Positions 24,147 through 33,247 of a stretch of DNA of 54,170 bases are shown one piece after another. This stretch comes from Candidatus Hydrogenedentota bacterium. GTDB lineage: Bacteria > Hydrogenedentota > Hydrogenedentia > Hydrogenedentales > CAITNO01. Under the pieces are notes generated by a model. The model searched no databases. It was given only the letters and a program-made list of their open reading frames with translations, and had not been told where the DNA came from. Positions within the stretch are counted from its first letter, which is position 1. Each line of letters begins with the position of its first letter. The position numbers and the translations under genes are program-made. The stretch spans positions 1-54,170 of the forward strand of contig JAAYBJ010000046.1 of NCBI GenBank assembly GCA_012730105.1, given 5' to 3'.

Positions 24147-24995
24147 ATGGAAAAAGGCGAGGCGGAATTCTATTTTCACGAAGCGGACCGGCTATTTAAA
24201 GAGGGGCACTATCTGGAAGCGCTGCAGCATTTATCCGTTCTGGAAGGTGAATTCCCGGGAAACTTTAACATTCTCTTTCCTATGGCCTTGTGTTGTGAAC
24301 AACTGGGACGCACCGATGAAGCCTATGAGCGGTGCGCCCGTATGTTCGAGCAATTTACCTCGGAAAAGCAACAGGAAAAACTGCGTGGACTATTCAGCCG
24401 CGTCTGCCGTCAACAACAGGCCGGCAAGGGCATCGGGGGACAAGTGCCCGCGCCTTTCCCCGCCCATGAATTCATAGAGGACACCCCGAAACATACGGAA
24501 CTGAACCGGACGGGAACAATGGCGCTGGGCAGTTGGGACATTCCCTGGCCAAGTATTTTAATGGGCTTGGCCGTGTTGGCGGTATTCTTCCTTCTGCTTG
24601 CCGGCCTCACATATTTTGTCAGGCAAGGGGCGGCGGCACAAAATCCCCATGCCGTTTACTGGGGCATGGCCTTGTTGGCCCTTGCCCAGTTCATGCTGAC
24701 CTGCATAATCGCCTACGCCGTGCTGTGGGTGATGAATAAGCTCCTCCATGAAGAACTCATCCGGGACGCGGTCGATGTCTGTATCGCCATGTTTATCGCC
24801 TCGCTTATCAGCGGCTTTTTACCTTTCATCGGCTTCTTTGTCGCCATCTACTATCTTGCCAAGCACTACGAAATGGGTTTTGGCGAGGCGATTATTTTTC
24901 TGTTGCTCCAGGCGGCCTTCAACATGCTCTTCCTGTACATGATGCTGCCCCTGATCTTCGGCGAAACAGCCCTGGACCTGATGCAGATGCTGTAG
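24147..24995 (+). CDS. TPR-containing multi-span membrane protein, unknown function
   Basis: The 282-residue protein starts with two or three TPR-like helices (residues 3-80: AEFYFHEADRLFKEGHYLEA, FPMALCCEQLGRTDEAYERC), a usual protein-interaction module. A linker follows, and then about four to five membrane spans from residue 130 (SILMGLAVLAVFFLLLAGLT, GMALLALAQFMLTCIIAYAV, VCIAMFIASLISGFLPFIGF, IIFLLLQAAFNMLFLYMMLP). The membrane part resembles small bacterial membrane families of unknown role. The ATG has GAGGAAG upstream. It stands alone in its own transcription unit. Confidence 0.7.
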   Translation: MEKGEAEFYFHEADRLFKEGHYLEALQHLSVLEGEFPGNFNILFPMALCCEQLGRTDEAYERCARMFEQFTSEKQQEKLRGLFSRVCRQQQAGKGIGGQVPAPFPAHEFIEDTPKHTELNRTGTMALGSWDIPWPSILMGLAVLAVFFLLLAGLTYFVRQGAAAQNPHAVYWGMALLALAQFMLTCIIAYAVLWVMNKLLHEELIRDAVDVCIAMFIASLISGFLPFIGFFVAIYYLAKHYEMGFGEAIIFLLLQAAFNMLFLYMMLPLIFGETALDLMQML

Positions 24996-25135
24996 GCGCT
25001 CAGTAGAAATTCCGCCCCACAATCACCTCTGTATAAAGTGAACCTAAAATAACTACCCGGTGATTACCACGTACAAACCTCACGCATGATCGCATACAGT
25101 ACTGGTGGCATTTTCGGGCAGCTGAAAATCAATCA

Positions 25136-25387
25136 TCACACATCGTCCTTATGGGCACCCCCGTTTGAATCTTTGGCGGCATTGTCCCCATCCAACGGGT
25201 GGGCGCCCTGTTCTTCCTGCACGCCCGCCACCGGGGGCGGCATTTCCCACACGGCCTTGCCGTCCCGCCAGACAGCCAGGGGCGCGCCGCGCCTGCGATG
25301 GTCTTCCACGACCTTTTCCACGGCGCCTTCCAACGCGGCCAAGGCTTTTTTCGCCATTGGTGACTTGATCTCCGGCATCGGGTCCAT
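25136..25387 (-). CDS. Small partner protein of the zeta-like toxin, possible antitoxin
   Basis: The 83-residue product contains ALAALEGAVEKVVEDHRRRG followed by APLAVWRDGKAVWEMPP. This helix-then-WRDGK strand pattern is common in small proteins encoded next to zeta-like kinases. Its ATG overlaps the stop codon of the kinase gene by one base (TAATG), so the two are translationally coupled. I infer that it neutralises or assists the kinase; the sequence alone does not prove antitoxin activity. The C-terminal 30 residues (EEQGAHPLDGDNAAKD) are hydrophilic and probably disordered. Confidence 0.6.
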   Translation of the reverse strand: MDPMPEIKSPMAKKALAALEGAVEKVVEDHRRRGAPLAVWRDGKAVWEMPPPVAGVQEEQGAHPLDGDNAAKDSNGGAHKDDV

Positions 25388-25962
25388 TACTTTACCTCGT
25401 TTGTGATACGTTCATAAACTGAACGATTGTAGACAGTAACCAATCCGTCTTCTTCGAAAAATATCAATTGCGGCTTACGCCTGGCGTTATCAAAAAAATA
25501 AACGGCATCGAGCCGTTTTCTATATAAGCGAAACAGGTTGGACAGGGAACGGACATAACGCCTTCGCACATCCATCTCCGGAACATCATGTCCGCCTGCT
25601 TCAACACGATTATGTATTCTCATCAATGCCAATTCCGGGGACGGCACCCACAAATAGTACAGACACACCCGGTATCCCCGCGCGCGCAACATGTCAATCG
25701 TGCGGGCGTATAGGCGGCCGGACAGGGTAGTTTCAAAGCCAAAGGACTCTCCCCGAGTTGCCCGATCCCGGATTTCTCCGATGACCAACCGCCCCGCTTT
25801 GCTCATGGCAAGGCTCGCGTCAAAGGGGGAAAGCCCTGCGGCGATCAGGTCGGGATTGATGAAGTTCAGGCAATCCACATAGTTGGGAAGAAACTCCCTG
25901 GCAAAGGTGGTTTTACCGGCGCCGTTCGGCCCGGCGATAATATGGCACTCAGGCATGGGCAT
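25387..25962 (-). CDS. Zeta toxin-like P-loop kinase
   Basis: The protein (191 residues from the chosen ATG) has a Walker A loop IIAGPNGAGKTTFA at its start, the zeta-family NFINPDLIAAGLSPF and the segment GESFGFETTLSGR. Typical zeta toxins phosphorylate UDP-N-acetylglucosamine and block cell-wall synthesis; other relatives have unrelated substrates. I prefer the ATG at 25962, which follows GGAG, although the frame is open to 25986. A small downstream gene is coupled to it. Order toxin-first with a downstream partner differs from the classical epsilon-zeta arrangement, in which the antitoxin comes first. Confidence 0.75.
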   Translation of the reverse strand: MPMPECHIIAGPNGAGKTTFAREFLPNYVDCLNFINPDLIAAGLSPFDASLAMSKAGRLVIGEIRDRATRGESFGFETTLSGRLYARTIDMLRARGYRVCLYYLWVPSPELALMRIHNRVEAGGHDVPEMDVRRRYVRSLSNLFRLYRKRLDAVYFFDNARRKPQLIFFEEDGLVTVYNRSVYERITNEVK

Positions 25963-26334
25963 CCCGCTCCGTAACGCGTTCACCATCCCGTTTCAAATTG
26001 TCAAAAATCCGCGGCATGTCGTTCCCTTTGAGTCTCTTTGTTGCCAACCACTTCTCCCACAGACACAGCCAACATTCTAAGTTCGACTCCCTTTCCATAA
26101 ACGAATATAATGCAAACGGTTCGGGAGCCGTCAAAACCGTTCCAATACCTATACGTATGGTAACATGGCAATACTTTCTTTTTGAACTGGTACTTCCGCG
26201 TAACGCCTGGCGCTTTCTCAACCACGCCCCATCCCAGTCTTTTTCAGGAATCTTGTTGCCTTTTTCAGCGTTACCATGATACTGTATTTCCCAGTGGGGG
26301 ATTCTCATAATCAACATGTTACAGGAGTATCACC
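25963..26334. other. Region upstream of the zeta-like gene, no firm gene
   Basis: A minus-strand frame of 122 codons (26317 down to 25949) spans most of this stretch and overlaps the zeta start. Its translation is rich in Trp, Lys and Arg and looks unlike a folded protein, apart from its last 22 residues (MPRIFDNLKRDGERVTERD), which resemble the N-terminus of several small bacterial proteins. It may be a decayed upstream gene. No promoter was recognised. Confidence 0.35.
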
Positions 26335-27576
26335 GTGAAATATATCGTGTTATTGGGCGACGGCATGGCGGACCACCCGCTGGACGCGTGCGGCGGACGC
26401 ACCGCCATTGAAGCGGCGCGCACCCCCAATATGGACCGCATCGCGGCGCTGGGCTGTTCCGGCCTGTTCTGCCCGGTGCCAGAAGGCATGCCCCCCGGCA
26501 GCGATGTGGGCAACCTGTCCGTGTTCGGCTATGATCCCCGCAAGGTGTTCTCAGGCCGCGCGGCCATCGAAGCGGCCAACCAGGGCATCGCCCTGGCCGA
26601 AGATGAGGTCGCTTTCCGCTGCAACCTGGTGTCCCTCGACCATGGAACCATGAAAGACTTCACTTCGGGTCATATCACGACGGAGGAAGCGCGGCTTCTT
26701 GTAGAAAGCTTGAATGAAGCGCTTGCCGACCGCTTTCCCATACGGTTATATACCGGCGTCAGTTACCGGCACACGGGTGTGATCAAGGCAACGGCCGCCG
26801 CGTCCGTGGACCAGATGGTTGCCACGGAGTGTGAGCCACCCCACAACATCACAGGACAGGCCTGTGCCCCTTACCTGCCGAAAGGCCCGGCAGCCGGGTT
26901 GCTGCGCGACCTGATGGACGCATCCGTGCCGGTACTGCGCGATCACCCGGTCAACCTGAAGCGCATCGAGGCGGGCAAGTTGCCAGCCACATCCCTGTGG
27001 CCCTGGGGCCAAGGCCGCGCACTCACGCTGGAATCCTACCGGGACCGCTTCGGCCTTTCCGGCGCGGTCATCTCGGCGGTGGACCTGGTCAAGGGCATCG
27101 GTGTCTGCGCGGGCCTGGAAGTGATCAATGTTCCGGGCGCCACCGGCTGGATTGACACGGACTACGAAGGAAAGGTGGCGGCCGGCCTGGACGCCCTTGC
27201 GCGTCATGATTTTCTTTACCTGCATGTGGAAGCGCCGGACGAAGCGGCCCACCAGGGCAGCGTTGAGTTGAAGGTGCAGGCCATAGAACAATTTGACGCG
27301 CGCATTGTGGGCCCCTTCCTGGAGTATCTGAACACCCACCCGGATACGCGGCTGCTCGCCACGCCCGACCACTTCACGCTGATCAGCACCAAAACCCACG
27401 CGGGCGGACCGGTACCCTTTGCCATGTGCGGCGCGGGCGTCGAACAGGACAGCAGCACCCGGTACGGCGAACGTGATGCCAGGGCAAGCGACATCCTGAT
27501 TACCGACGGTTATTTATTGACCCACCGTTTCATTAAGGACAACCCGCTGCCGCTCGCGGCCTTGCGGGGGGAATAG
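26335..27576 (+). CDS. Archaeal-type cofactor-independent phosphoglycerate mutase family protein (ApgM-like; possible homoserine kinase)
   Basis: The 413-residue protein belongs to the alkaline-phosphatase superfamily branch of ApgM. Metal and active-site motifs are visible: LLGDGMADHPL with Asp9, PGSDVGNLSVFGYDP with the nucleophile Ser56, VEAPDEAAHQG, and TPDHFTLISTKTHAGGPVPF for the last metal ligands. Family members act either as 3-phosphoglycerate mutase in glycolysis or, in some bacteria, as an alternative homoserine kinase in threonine synthesis. The neighbour is citramalate synthase, an isoleucine-pathway enzyme, which tips the balance slightly to the second role. Translation starts at GTG, eight bases after AGGAG. 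Confidence 0.85.
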   Translation: MKYIVLLGDGMADHPLDACGGRTAIEAARTPNMDRIAALGCSGLFCPVPEGMPPGSDVGNLSVFGYDPRKVFSGRAAIEAANQGIALAEDEVAFRCNLVSLDHGTMKDFTSGHITTEEARLLVESLNEALADRFPIRLYTGVSYRHTGVIKATAAASVDQMVATECEPPHNITGQACAPYLPKGPAAGLLRDLMDASVPVLRDHPVNLKRIEAGKLPATSLWPWGQGRALTLESYRDRFGLSGAVISAVDLVKGIGVCAGLEVINVPGATGWIDTDYEGKVAAGLDALARHDFLYLHVEAPDEAAHQGSVELKVQAIEQFDARIVGPFLEYLNTHPDTRLLATPDHFTLISTKTHAGGPVPFAMCGAGVEQDSSTRYGERDARASDILITDGYLLTHRFIKDNPLPLAALRGE

Positions 27577-27593
27577 GCGAAAACCCCGTTTTT

Positions 27594-27602
27594 TGCTATA
27601 CT
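27594..27602 (+). promoter_or_regulatory. Possible extended -10 promoter of cimA
   Basis: TGCTATACT lies 95 bp before the cimA ATG, in the gap after the ApgM-like gene. No -35 is recognisable, so it would depend on the extended TGC element. Read-through from upstream is equally possible. Confidence 0.35.
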
Positions 27603-27696
27603 AGGCATGGTCAGGACGGTGCGCCGCCCTGACGCCGCAACCCTCTCGAATCAACTTCTCCAGCATCGGGGCAGGTTCCACAGGAGTTTTTAACGC

Positions 27697-29310
27697 ATGA
27701 AGAAAAAAATTTACATGTACGATACCACGCTGCGCGACGGCGCGCAGGGCCCGGGCGTCAAGTTTTCCACGATCGACCAGGTACAGGTGGTCAAAGCGCT
27801 GGACACACTGGGCATTGCCTATATCGAGGGCGGACAACCGGGCGCCAACCCCAAGGCGGCGGAGCTGTTCAAGCGGGTGCGCGACATTGACCTGAAAAAT
27901 AGCACCATGGTCGCCTTCGGCAGCACCCGCCATATCAAGCATGCCTGTGACAATGATCCAAACCTCAACGCCCTGGTCGATGCACAGACACCCGTGGTCA
28001 CTATCTTCGCCAAAAGCGCCGTCTCCCACGTGCGCGATGTACTGGGCATTTCCCTGGAAGAAAACCTGGCCCTGGTGCGCGAATCCGTGGTGTGGCTCAA
28101 AGGCCACGACCGCCGGGTGTTTCTGGATGCGGAACATTTCTTCGACGCCTTTTACGAAGATGAAGCCTACGCGCTCGAAGTAATCACCTGCGCAACCGAT
28201 GCCGGCGCGGAAGTGATCGTGCTTTGCGACACCAACGGGGGCCGGCTGCCTGAGGAAATCGCGGACATCACCAAGGCCGCCCGAAAGAAGATCAAGAACA
28301 CGGCGCTGGGCATTCACACCCACAACGACAGCGGGTGCGGCGTGGCCAATGTGTTTGCGGCGGTCAGGCAGGGCGCCATTCAGGTCCAGGGAACCATGAA
28401 CGGGTACGGGGAGCGCTGCGGCAACGCGGACCTCTGCGCCATCATCCCCGCCCTCCAGCTGAAAATGGGGTATGACGTGCTTACCGATGACCAGCTGGCG
28501 CGCCTGACACGCAAGTCCCATCTCATCGCCGAACTGGCGAACATGTCGCCCCGCGACAACGCCCCCTACGTGGGCCGGTACGCCTTCACCCACAAGGCGG
28601 GCATGCACGCGGACGCGGTGGGCAAACGCAAAAGCAGTTACGAGCACATCACCCCCGAGCAAGTGGGCAACACCACGCGCATCGCGGTAAGCGAAATGGC
28701 GGGACGGTCCAGCCTGATCCAGAAAGCCGCCGAACTGGGCATCCAACTGGAGAAAGACGGGCCCGAAACCCGGATGATCCTGAACCGGGTCAAGGAACTT
28801 GAAAACGAAGGCTATGAATTTGAAGGCGCCGACGCCTCCCTGGAACTCATCATACGGAAAGTGACCAACCGCTCCCGCTGCTTCTTCCAGACCCTGGGCT
28901 TCCACGCGCGGGTAAACCGGCCCCGGGTCGAAGAACCCATCATGTCAGAGGTGACCGTCAAAGTGGAACTGCCCAACGGCACAGTGGAACACACGGTGGC
29001 CGAAGGCCACGGCCCCGTGGACGCCATGAACAACGCCCTGCGCAAAGCCCTGCGCACTTCTTATCCGTGCATAGAAGACATGCACCTGGAAGACTACAAG
29101 GTCCGCATACTGGACGGGAAACTGGCCACCAAGGCGAAAACGCGGGTGCTTATAGAAACGTCCGACAAAGAGGACTCCTGGTACACGGTGGGCGTTTCGG
29201 AAAACATCATTGCGGCGTCCTTCGTCGCACTTCTCGACAGCATCGAGTACTTCCTGCTCAGGCGCTACGGCATGGCGGGCGACAAAAAAACGGCAACAAA
29301 CGACGCTTAA
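27697..29310 (+). CDS. cimA: (R)-citramalate synthase
   Basis: CimA condenses pyruvate and acetyl-CoA to citramalate, opening the threonine-independent route to isoleucine. The 537-residue protein has the catalytic DRE-TIM barrel start YDTTLRDGAQGPGVKFS, metal ligands in GIHTHNDSGCGVANVF, and GTMNGYGERCGNADL. IEGGQPGANPK matches the CimA group better than LeuA, which usually has IEAGFP. Residues about 430-520 form the LeuA-type allosteric dimer domain, where isoleucine would act as feedback inhibitor. The ATG is about 10 nt after AGGAG. It converges on the TPR gene ending at 29346. Confidence 0.9.
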   Translation: MKKKIYMYDTTLRDGAQGPGVKFSTIDQVQVVKALDTLGIAYIEGGQPGANPKAAELFKRVRDIDLKNSTMVAFGSTRHIKHACDNDPNLNALVDAQTPVVTIFAKSAVSHVRDVLGISLEENLALVRESVVWLKGHDRRVFLDAEHFFDAFYEDEAYALEVITCATDAGAEVIVLCDTNGGRLPEEIADITKAARKKIKNTALGIHTHNDSGCGVANVFAAVRQGAIQVQGTMNGYGERCGNADLCAIIPALQLKMGYDVLTDDQLARLTRKSHLIAELANMSPRDNAPYVGRYAFTHKAGMHADAVGKRKSSYEHITPEQVGNTTRIAVSEMAGRSSLIQKAAELGIQLEKDGPETRMILNRVKELENEGYEFEGADASLELIIRKVTNRSRCFFQTLGFHARVNRPRVEEPIMSEVTVKVELPNGTVEHTVAEGHGPVDAMNNALRKALRTSYPCIEDMHLEDYKVRILDGKLATKAKTRVLIETSDKEDSWYTVGVSENIIAASFVALLDSIEYFLLRRYGMAGDKKTATNDA

Positions 29311-29345
29311 AAATACCGTTTGAAAGCGCAACACACACAGGGCGG

Positions 29346-30113
29346 TCACATAGCAGCCGTTTCCTCCAGAATGCGTGCGTAGAGATCCTGCAAAGCGGCA
29401 TTCTCCCCTTCGGGAGCGCCAAGTAGAAAATACCGCTCCAAGTAGGAGACCGCTTTTTCGCGTTCCCCCTTTTCCGCCAGAAGTTCCCCCAGCCTGCCTG
29501 CGCTCAATGCAACCGCGTACCGTTCGACGCAGCGTTCGTAAATTTCCATGGCGCCGTTCACATCGCCCCGGGACTCCGCCAATCGGGCCTCAGCATGGCA
29601 CGCCTTGCCCTCTTCTTCGACTGTCGTTGCCGCCTCAAGCCACCGGCCAATGAAATTTTCGGCCTCGTCCAGGCGGTTGAGGTGCAACAGCGAATCCACA
29701 AGCCCCTCATAAGGCGCGACAGTCGCACCCGGCCCCTCGAGCGCGCGGGTAAGATGGTCCACCCCTTCCTCGAAGCGTCCCTCCTTCCACAAAAGCAGCC
29801 CGGCCCGTTCCAGGGTATAGGTACGGTTTTCGGGGCCGTTAAACCGCGCCTTCAGGGCGCGTTCATAGGTCGCCAGCGCCAGGGCGTACTCATAGGAAGC
29901 CTCCTGGCGCTTCCCTTCGCGCATCAGCATGTCGCCCACCGAATCATCCCGCCGCCGTATAAAATCCTCGCCGTAACGGGCGAATCCCAGGAACATGAGA
30001 ACAAGCACGCCGGTCACCAGCACGGCAAGCGCCATGACCAGCACCCATTGCCGCGAAGCGTCGTTCGCAGGATTTTCCGGCCCGTTCGCCGGTTGTTCAT
30101 TGACAGCATTCAT
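29346..30113 (-). CDS. Membrane-anchored TPR protein
   Basis: This is a 255-residue protein with a short cytoplasmic N-terminus, one span (WVLVMALAVLVTGVLVLMFL) and about four TPR units behind it (ASYEYALALATYERALKARF, EEGVDHLTRALEGPGATVAP, AMEIYERCVERYAVALSAGR, KAVSYLERYFLLGAPEGENA). The ATG at 30113 lies one base after the stop of the O-antigen ligase gene, so the two form an operon and probably work together, perhaps as an assembly or chain-length partner. The frame is open further upstream inside the preceding gene, and that part is ignored. Confidence 0.75.
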   Translation of the reverse strand: MNAVNEQPANGPENPANDASRQWVLVMALAVLVTGVLVLMFLGFARYGEDFIRRRDDSVGDMLMREGKRQEASYEYALALATYERALKARFNGPENRTYTLERAGLLLWKEGRFEEGVDHLTRALEGPGATVAPYEGLVDSLLHLNRLDEAENFIGRWLEAATTVEEEGKACHAEARLAESRGDVNGAMEIYERCVERYAVALSAGRLGELLAEKGEREKAVSYLERYFLLGAPEGENAALQDLYARILEETAAM

Positions 30114-30114
30114 T

Positions 30115-33084
30115 TCATAATTCCAGTTTCGTCGCGGAAAGATTCTGCCTGGCACGCATCGACTCCAATTCGCGCTGGGCCTGCGCCTTGAGCGGTGTCT
30201 TGTCGGGAAGTGAATTAATCGCCGCGGTATAAGCAAAGACCGCCTCGTCGAAGCGTTCCCCGCCGCGGAGCAGACGCGCGTAAGTCAGTTGAACTATCGG
30301 ATCATTCGGCGCCAAGCGTACCGCTTCACTTACGAGACTCATGGCCTCTTCGGATCGTCCCAATCCCTCAACCGCACGGGCGCGGGCGGACAGGAGGCGT
30401 CCCCTGTCCTTCTGAGGCAGGTTATCAATGGCAAAGGCGAAATCCCGGTCCGCCTCGGCATACCGTTCCGCCTCAAGATAGGCGGTCGCCAGATTGGCCC
30501 GGATTCCGGCTTCGTGCGACGGCGGCAGCGTCATTCCGGCCATACGCATGGTCAAAAAGTCCGCGGCGCCGCCGAAGTCTTTGGCCGCCGGCTGCCCCTG
30601 TGACTGCATCGCCAGGCGCGCAAGTTCCCGGGAGGATTCCCCGATTTGCGGACTTTCGCCCTGTTCGGGGCATAAGCCCTTCACAAATACGGGTACTTTC
30701 CCGGATGACGCATGGCGCCGGGCCTCACCGCAAAGTATTGCGGGGTCCTTCCTGTCCGCGGCGATTTCCGCCAGCAGCGCCCATGTTTCGGGCGGGCCGG
30801 GCGCTTTGCCCAGGCCGTGACTGACAACACGAGCGGCGGCGGACGAAGCCCGGTTCAAGCCTTTCCACCCATGGGCCAGGCGGCGTACCGTGGCTATAAA
30901 CGCATTCTCTGTTTCGGGAAGCTTCTCCGCGAGAAGGGCATAATTTTTGTAGGACAGGTTCAGCAGCGTTCCCGTGTTGCCGGATTCGTGCGCGGCCGTT
31001 TCCATCATGGACCACGTCATCTCATCCTCCGTTTTCAATTCAAGTGCACGGGAAAAAGCCTCCATCGCCCGGCCCGGCTGGTTAAGTTTGACATAGGCCG
31101 AACCCAGGGCGCGGTACGTGCCTGCAATATCGGTGGCCCCGCAGGCCAGCGCTTCCTGTATCTGCTGCGAAACTTTCTGCCAATAGGGTATCGCGTCCTG
31201 TTGCTGCTCCTCGGCCAAAACAGCCTCGGCGCGGGTTACCCGCCAGCGGACATCCTGCACATACGGCGAAATACCGCAATACACTTCCGCCTGTTCGGCG
31301 AGCCGCCGCGCTTCATCGAGCAGATGGCCCACCTGGACATAATCCGGAGAAGTATTGTCCCGCGCGAAACGAAGCGCGTGACTAAGATAGGCCCTGGCGA
31401 GATTCGCCGCCTTGTGCGGATGGTGCGGGTCGGACGCGAGCGCCCGGGTATAATAGCCGACGGCCTCCTCCGTCTTTCCTCCCAGCATCGCGATGTGGCC
31501 GAGCAGATCGGAATACCGTTCATCCCAGGATACCAGCCGCCGGCCGATCAGGAGGTTTTCTTCGCCCTGTTTCAATGCCTGCCCCAGGTGGGGGGAACTC
31601 GGATTTTCCTCGATGAACAGCCTGGCTGCCGTACCCCGCTGGTAGTACATTTCCCCGACAAGAACGACGGCGGACACAACCAAGCAGAATAGGGCCGCAC
31701 CGCAAAGCATAAGGCTGGACAACACCCGCGGCTGGGTTTCCGGATCAGGAGGGGGTTCTACGGGAGTTATCCTCTTCTTTTTCTTTTTATCCGGTTGCGC
31801 CACCGGCTCCGAAAAGATGACAGGCGCTGAAATGCCTTCGAGCACGCCGGCCATCAAAAAGAACAAGCCTCCTGAGACGGGCACACGCAAATTAAAGCCG
31901 AACAAACCATCCACGGTAAATGCCAAAAAAAAGACGGCCAGTGCATATCCGATACGGCGCCTGTCCGGGTCGCCCCCGGCGAAGGCCAGAGAGAGGCTCC
32001 GGACCAGCAAGGCCATCAGCAGCGCCACATGAAGGGCAAGTCCCGGCACCCCGCTTTCCGTGGCGGTTTCAAGCAAATCACAATGGGTGCGCATATTCCG
32101 TTTCTGCTGATCGGCAAACCATCGTTTTTCGTAAAGCGTCCAGTGGGCGATTGCTTCGCGGCCGTAATTGCCCGGGCCCACCCCCAGGACAGGATCGTCC
32201 GCCACCATTTTGGCCGCCCCGTAATACCCGTTATAACGCAAAATCAACGACCCGTCCGTGGGCACATAAAAACCGGTAAGTATTTTTGACACCGGCAGAA
32301 GCGCCAGGATGGCAATGATGCCGATTACCGCCGTGGCGCCCAGCGCGGCCGCTGTCTTGAGTTCTTTGTTCACCCGTAAATACCTGGAAACAACGATCGC
32401 GCAAAACAGCAGCACGCAGCCTGCGGCCAGCGCCAGCGGCGCTCCGCGCATGTGCGTCAGGTATAAATGAGCGGCGACAGGCACGAGCAAAACAACAACC
32501 CATCGAAACGAACGCGTCATCACAAGACTTCCGCCAACAACCAGTGTGAGCATCAGCGTGTGACCGGCGAAATTCGGATTGGCGTAAGTGGACGGTAACC
32601 CCCGGTATTCTTCAATGTTCCGCGTGGACCACGGAAATATATCCAAGCCCATATACTGCATAAATCCGTAAACACTGGACAAAAAGACGGCGCCGCAAAC
32701 CGCCAGGAAGAGGGAGTTGACATGACGGGGCTCGCGAAACACACGCGCGGCGAACAGGGCAATCAGGAACCAGGTGATGTACACGCGAAGTTCATCCACG
32801 CCCGCCATTTTAAACTCCGAGAACAGGGCGCACAACAGTCCCCACAACAGCCAGGCTCCCGCCAAGAACAAGGCCGGCATCCGGCGCCAGTCGTAGGGCT
32901 CCCCGGGCCTCACTGGCTGCGCAAGCATCGTGACCGCCAGTAAAAGAACCGCTATGGATGAGACCAGTTCCTTGATATGTTTGACCGGGTTGGCGTTCAA
33001 CGGGAACAGCGCGAGAACAAGAGCAAACACCCATACATAAATGATCAGGCGATGAACAAAGGCTAGTTGTGCTTGTTTTTTCAT
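30115..33084 (-). CDS. O-antigen ligase/polymerase family protein with C-terminal TPR domain
   Basis: The 989-residue protein has two halves. Residues about 10-440 contain about 12 spans and the O-antigen ligase (Wzy_C/WaaL) loop with MRTHCDLLETATESGVPGL and VLGVGPGNYG. These proteins join or polymerise surface polysaccharide at the outer face of the inner membrane. After a Lys/Pro linker and one more span (VLSSLMLCGAALFCLVVSAV), residues about 520-989 form a long series of TPR repeats (GYYTRALASDPHHPHKAANL, AMEAFSRALELKTEDEMTWS). The start at 33084 was chosen because the basic MKKQAQLAFVHRL leads into the first span, although a weak ribosome-binding site makes it uncertain. Confidence 0.8.
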   Translation of the reverse strand: MKKQAQLAFVHRLIIYVWVFALVLALFPLNANPVKHIKELVSSIAVLLLAVTMLAQPVRPGEPYDWRRMPALFLAGAWLLWGLLCALFSEFKMAGVDELRVYITWFLIALFAARVFREPRHVNSLFLAVCGAVFLSSVYGFMQYMGLDIFPWSTRNIEEYRGLPSTYANPNFAGHTLMLTLVVGGSLVMTRSFRWVVVLLVPVAAHLYLTHMRGAPLALAAGCVLLFCAIVVSRYLRVNKELKTAAALGATAVIGIIAILALLPVSKILTGFYVPTDGSLILRYNGYYGAAKMVADDPVLGVGPGNYGREAIAHWTLYEKRWFADQQKRNMRTHCDLLETATESGVPGLALHVALLMALLVRSLSLAFAGGDPDRRRIGYALAVFFLAFTVDGLFGFNLRVPVSGGLFFLMAGVLEGISAPVIFSEPVAQPDKKKKKRITPVEPPPDPETQPRVLSSLMLCGAALFCLVVSAVVLVGEMYYQRGTAARLFIEENPSSPHLGQALKQGEENLLIGRRLVSWDERYSDLLGHIAMLGGKTEEAVGYYTRALASDPHHPHKAANLARAYLSHALRFARDNTSPDYVQVGHLLDEARRLAEQAEVYCGISPYVQDVRWRVTRAEAVLAEEQQQDAIPYWQKVSQQIQEALACGATDIAGTYRALGSAYVKLNQPGRAMEAFSRALELKTEDEMTWSMMETAAHESGNTGTLLNLSYKNYALLAEKLPETENAFIATVRRLAHGWKGLNRASSAAARVVSHGLGKAPGPPETWALLAEIAADRKDPAILCGEARRHASSGKVPVFVKGLCPEQGESPQIGESSRELARLAMQSQGQPAAKDFGGAADFLTMRMAGMTLPPSHEAGIRANLATAYLEAERYAEADRDFAFAIDNLPQKDRGRLLSARARAVEGLGRSEEAMSLVSEAVRLAPNDPIVQLTYARLLRGGERFDEAVFAYTAAINSLPDKTPLKAQAQRELESMRARQNLSATKLEL

Positions 33085-33247
33085 TATGATTCTGCGTCTG
33101 GGTTGCTTAGCTAAGCGTCCGGGGCAAGCCGACAACCCGGCCCGGACTCCGTAAGGCCATTGCAAGGATGGCAAGGAAAGTATACAGAAATATATCGGCG
33201 GTTTAAAGGAAGCCTGCCGCGGCACTCCTTAGCGGCCGGACCAGAAT

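Noticed and set aside
27601-28905. Minus-strand frame of 434 codons
   Set aside because: Antisense shadow of citramalate synthase, whose motifs are unmistakable.
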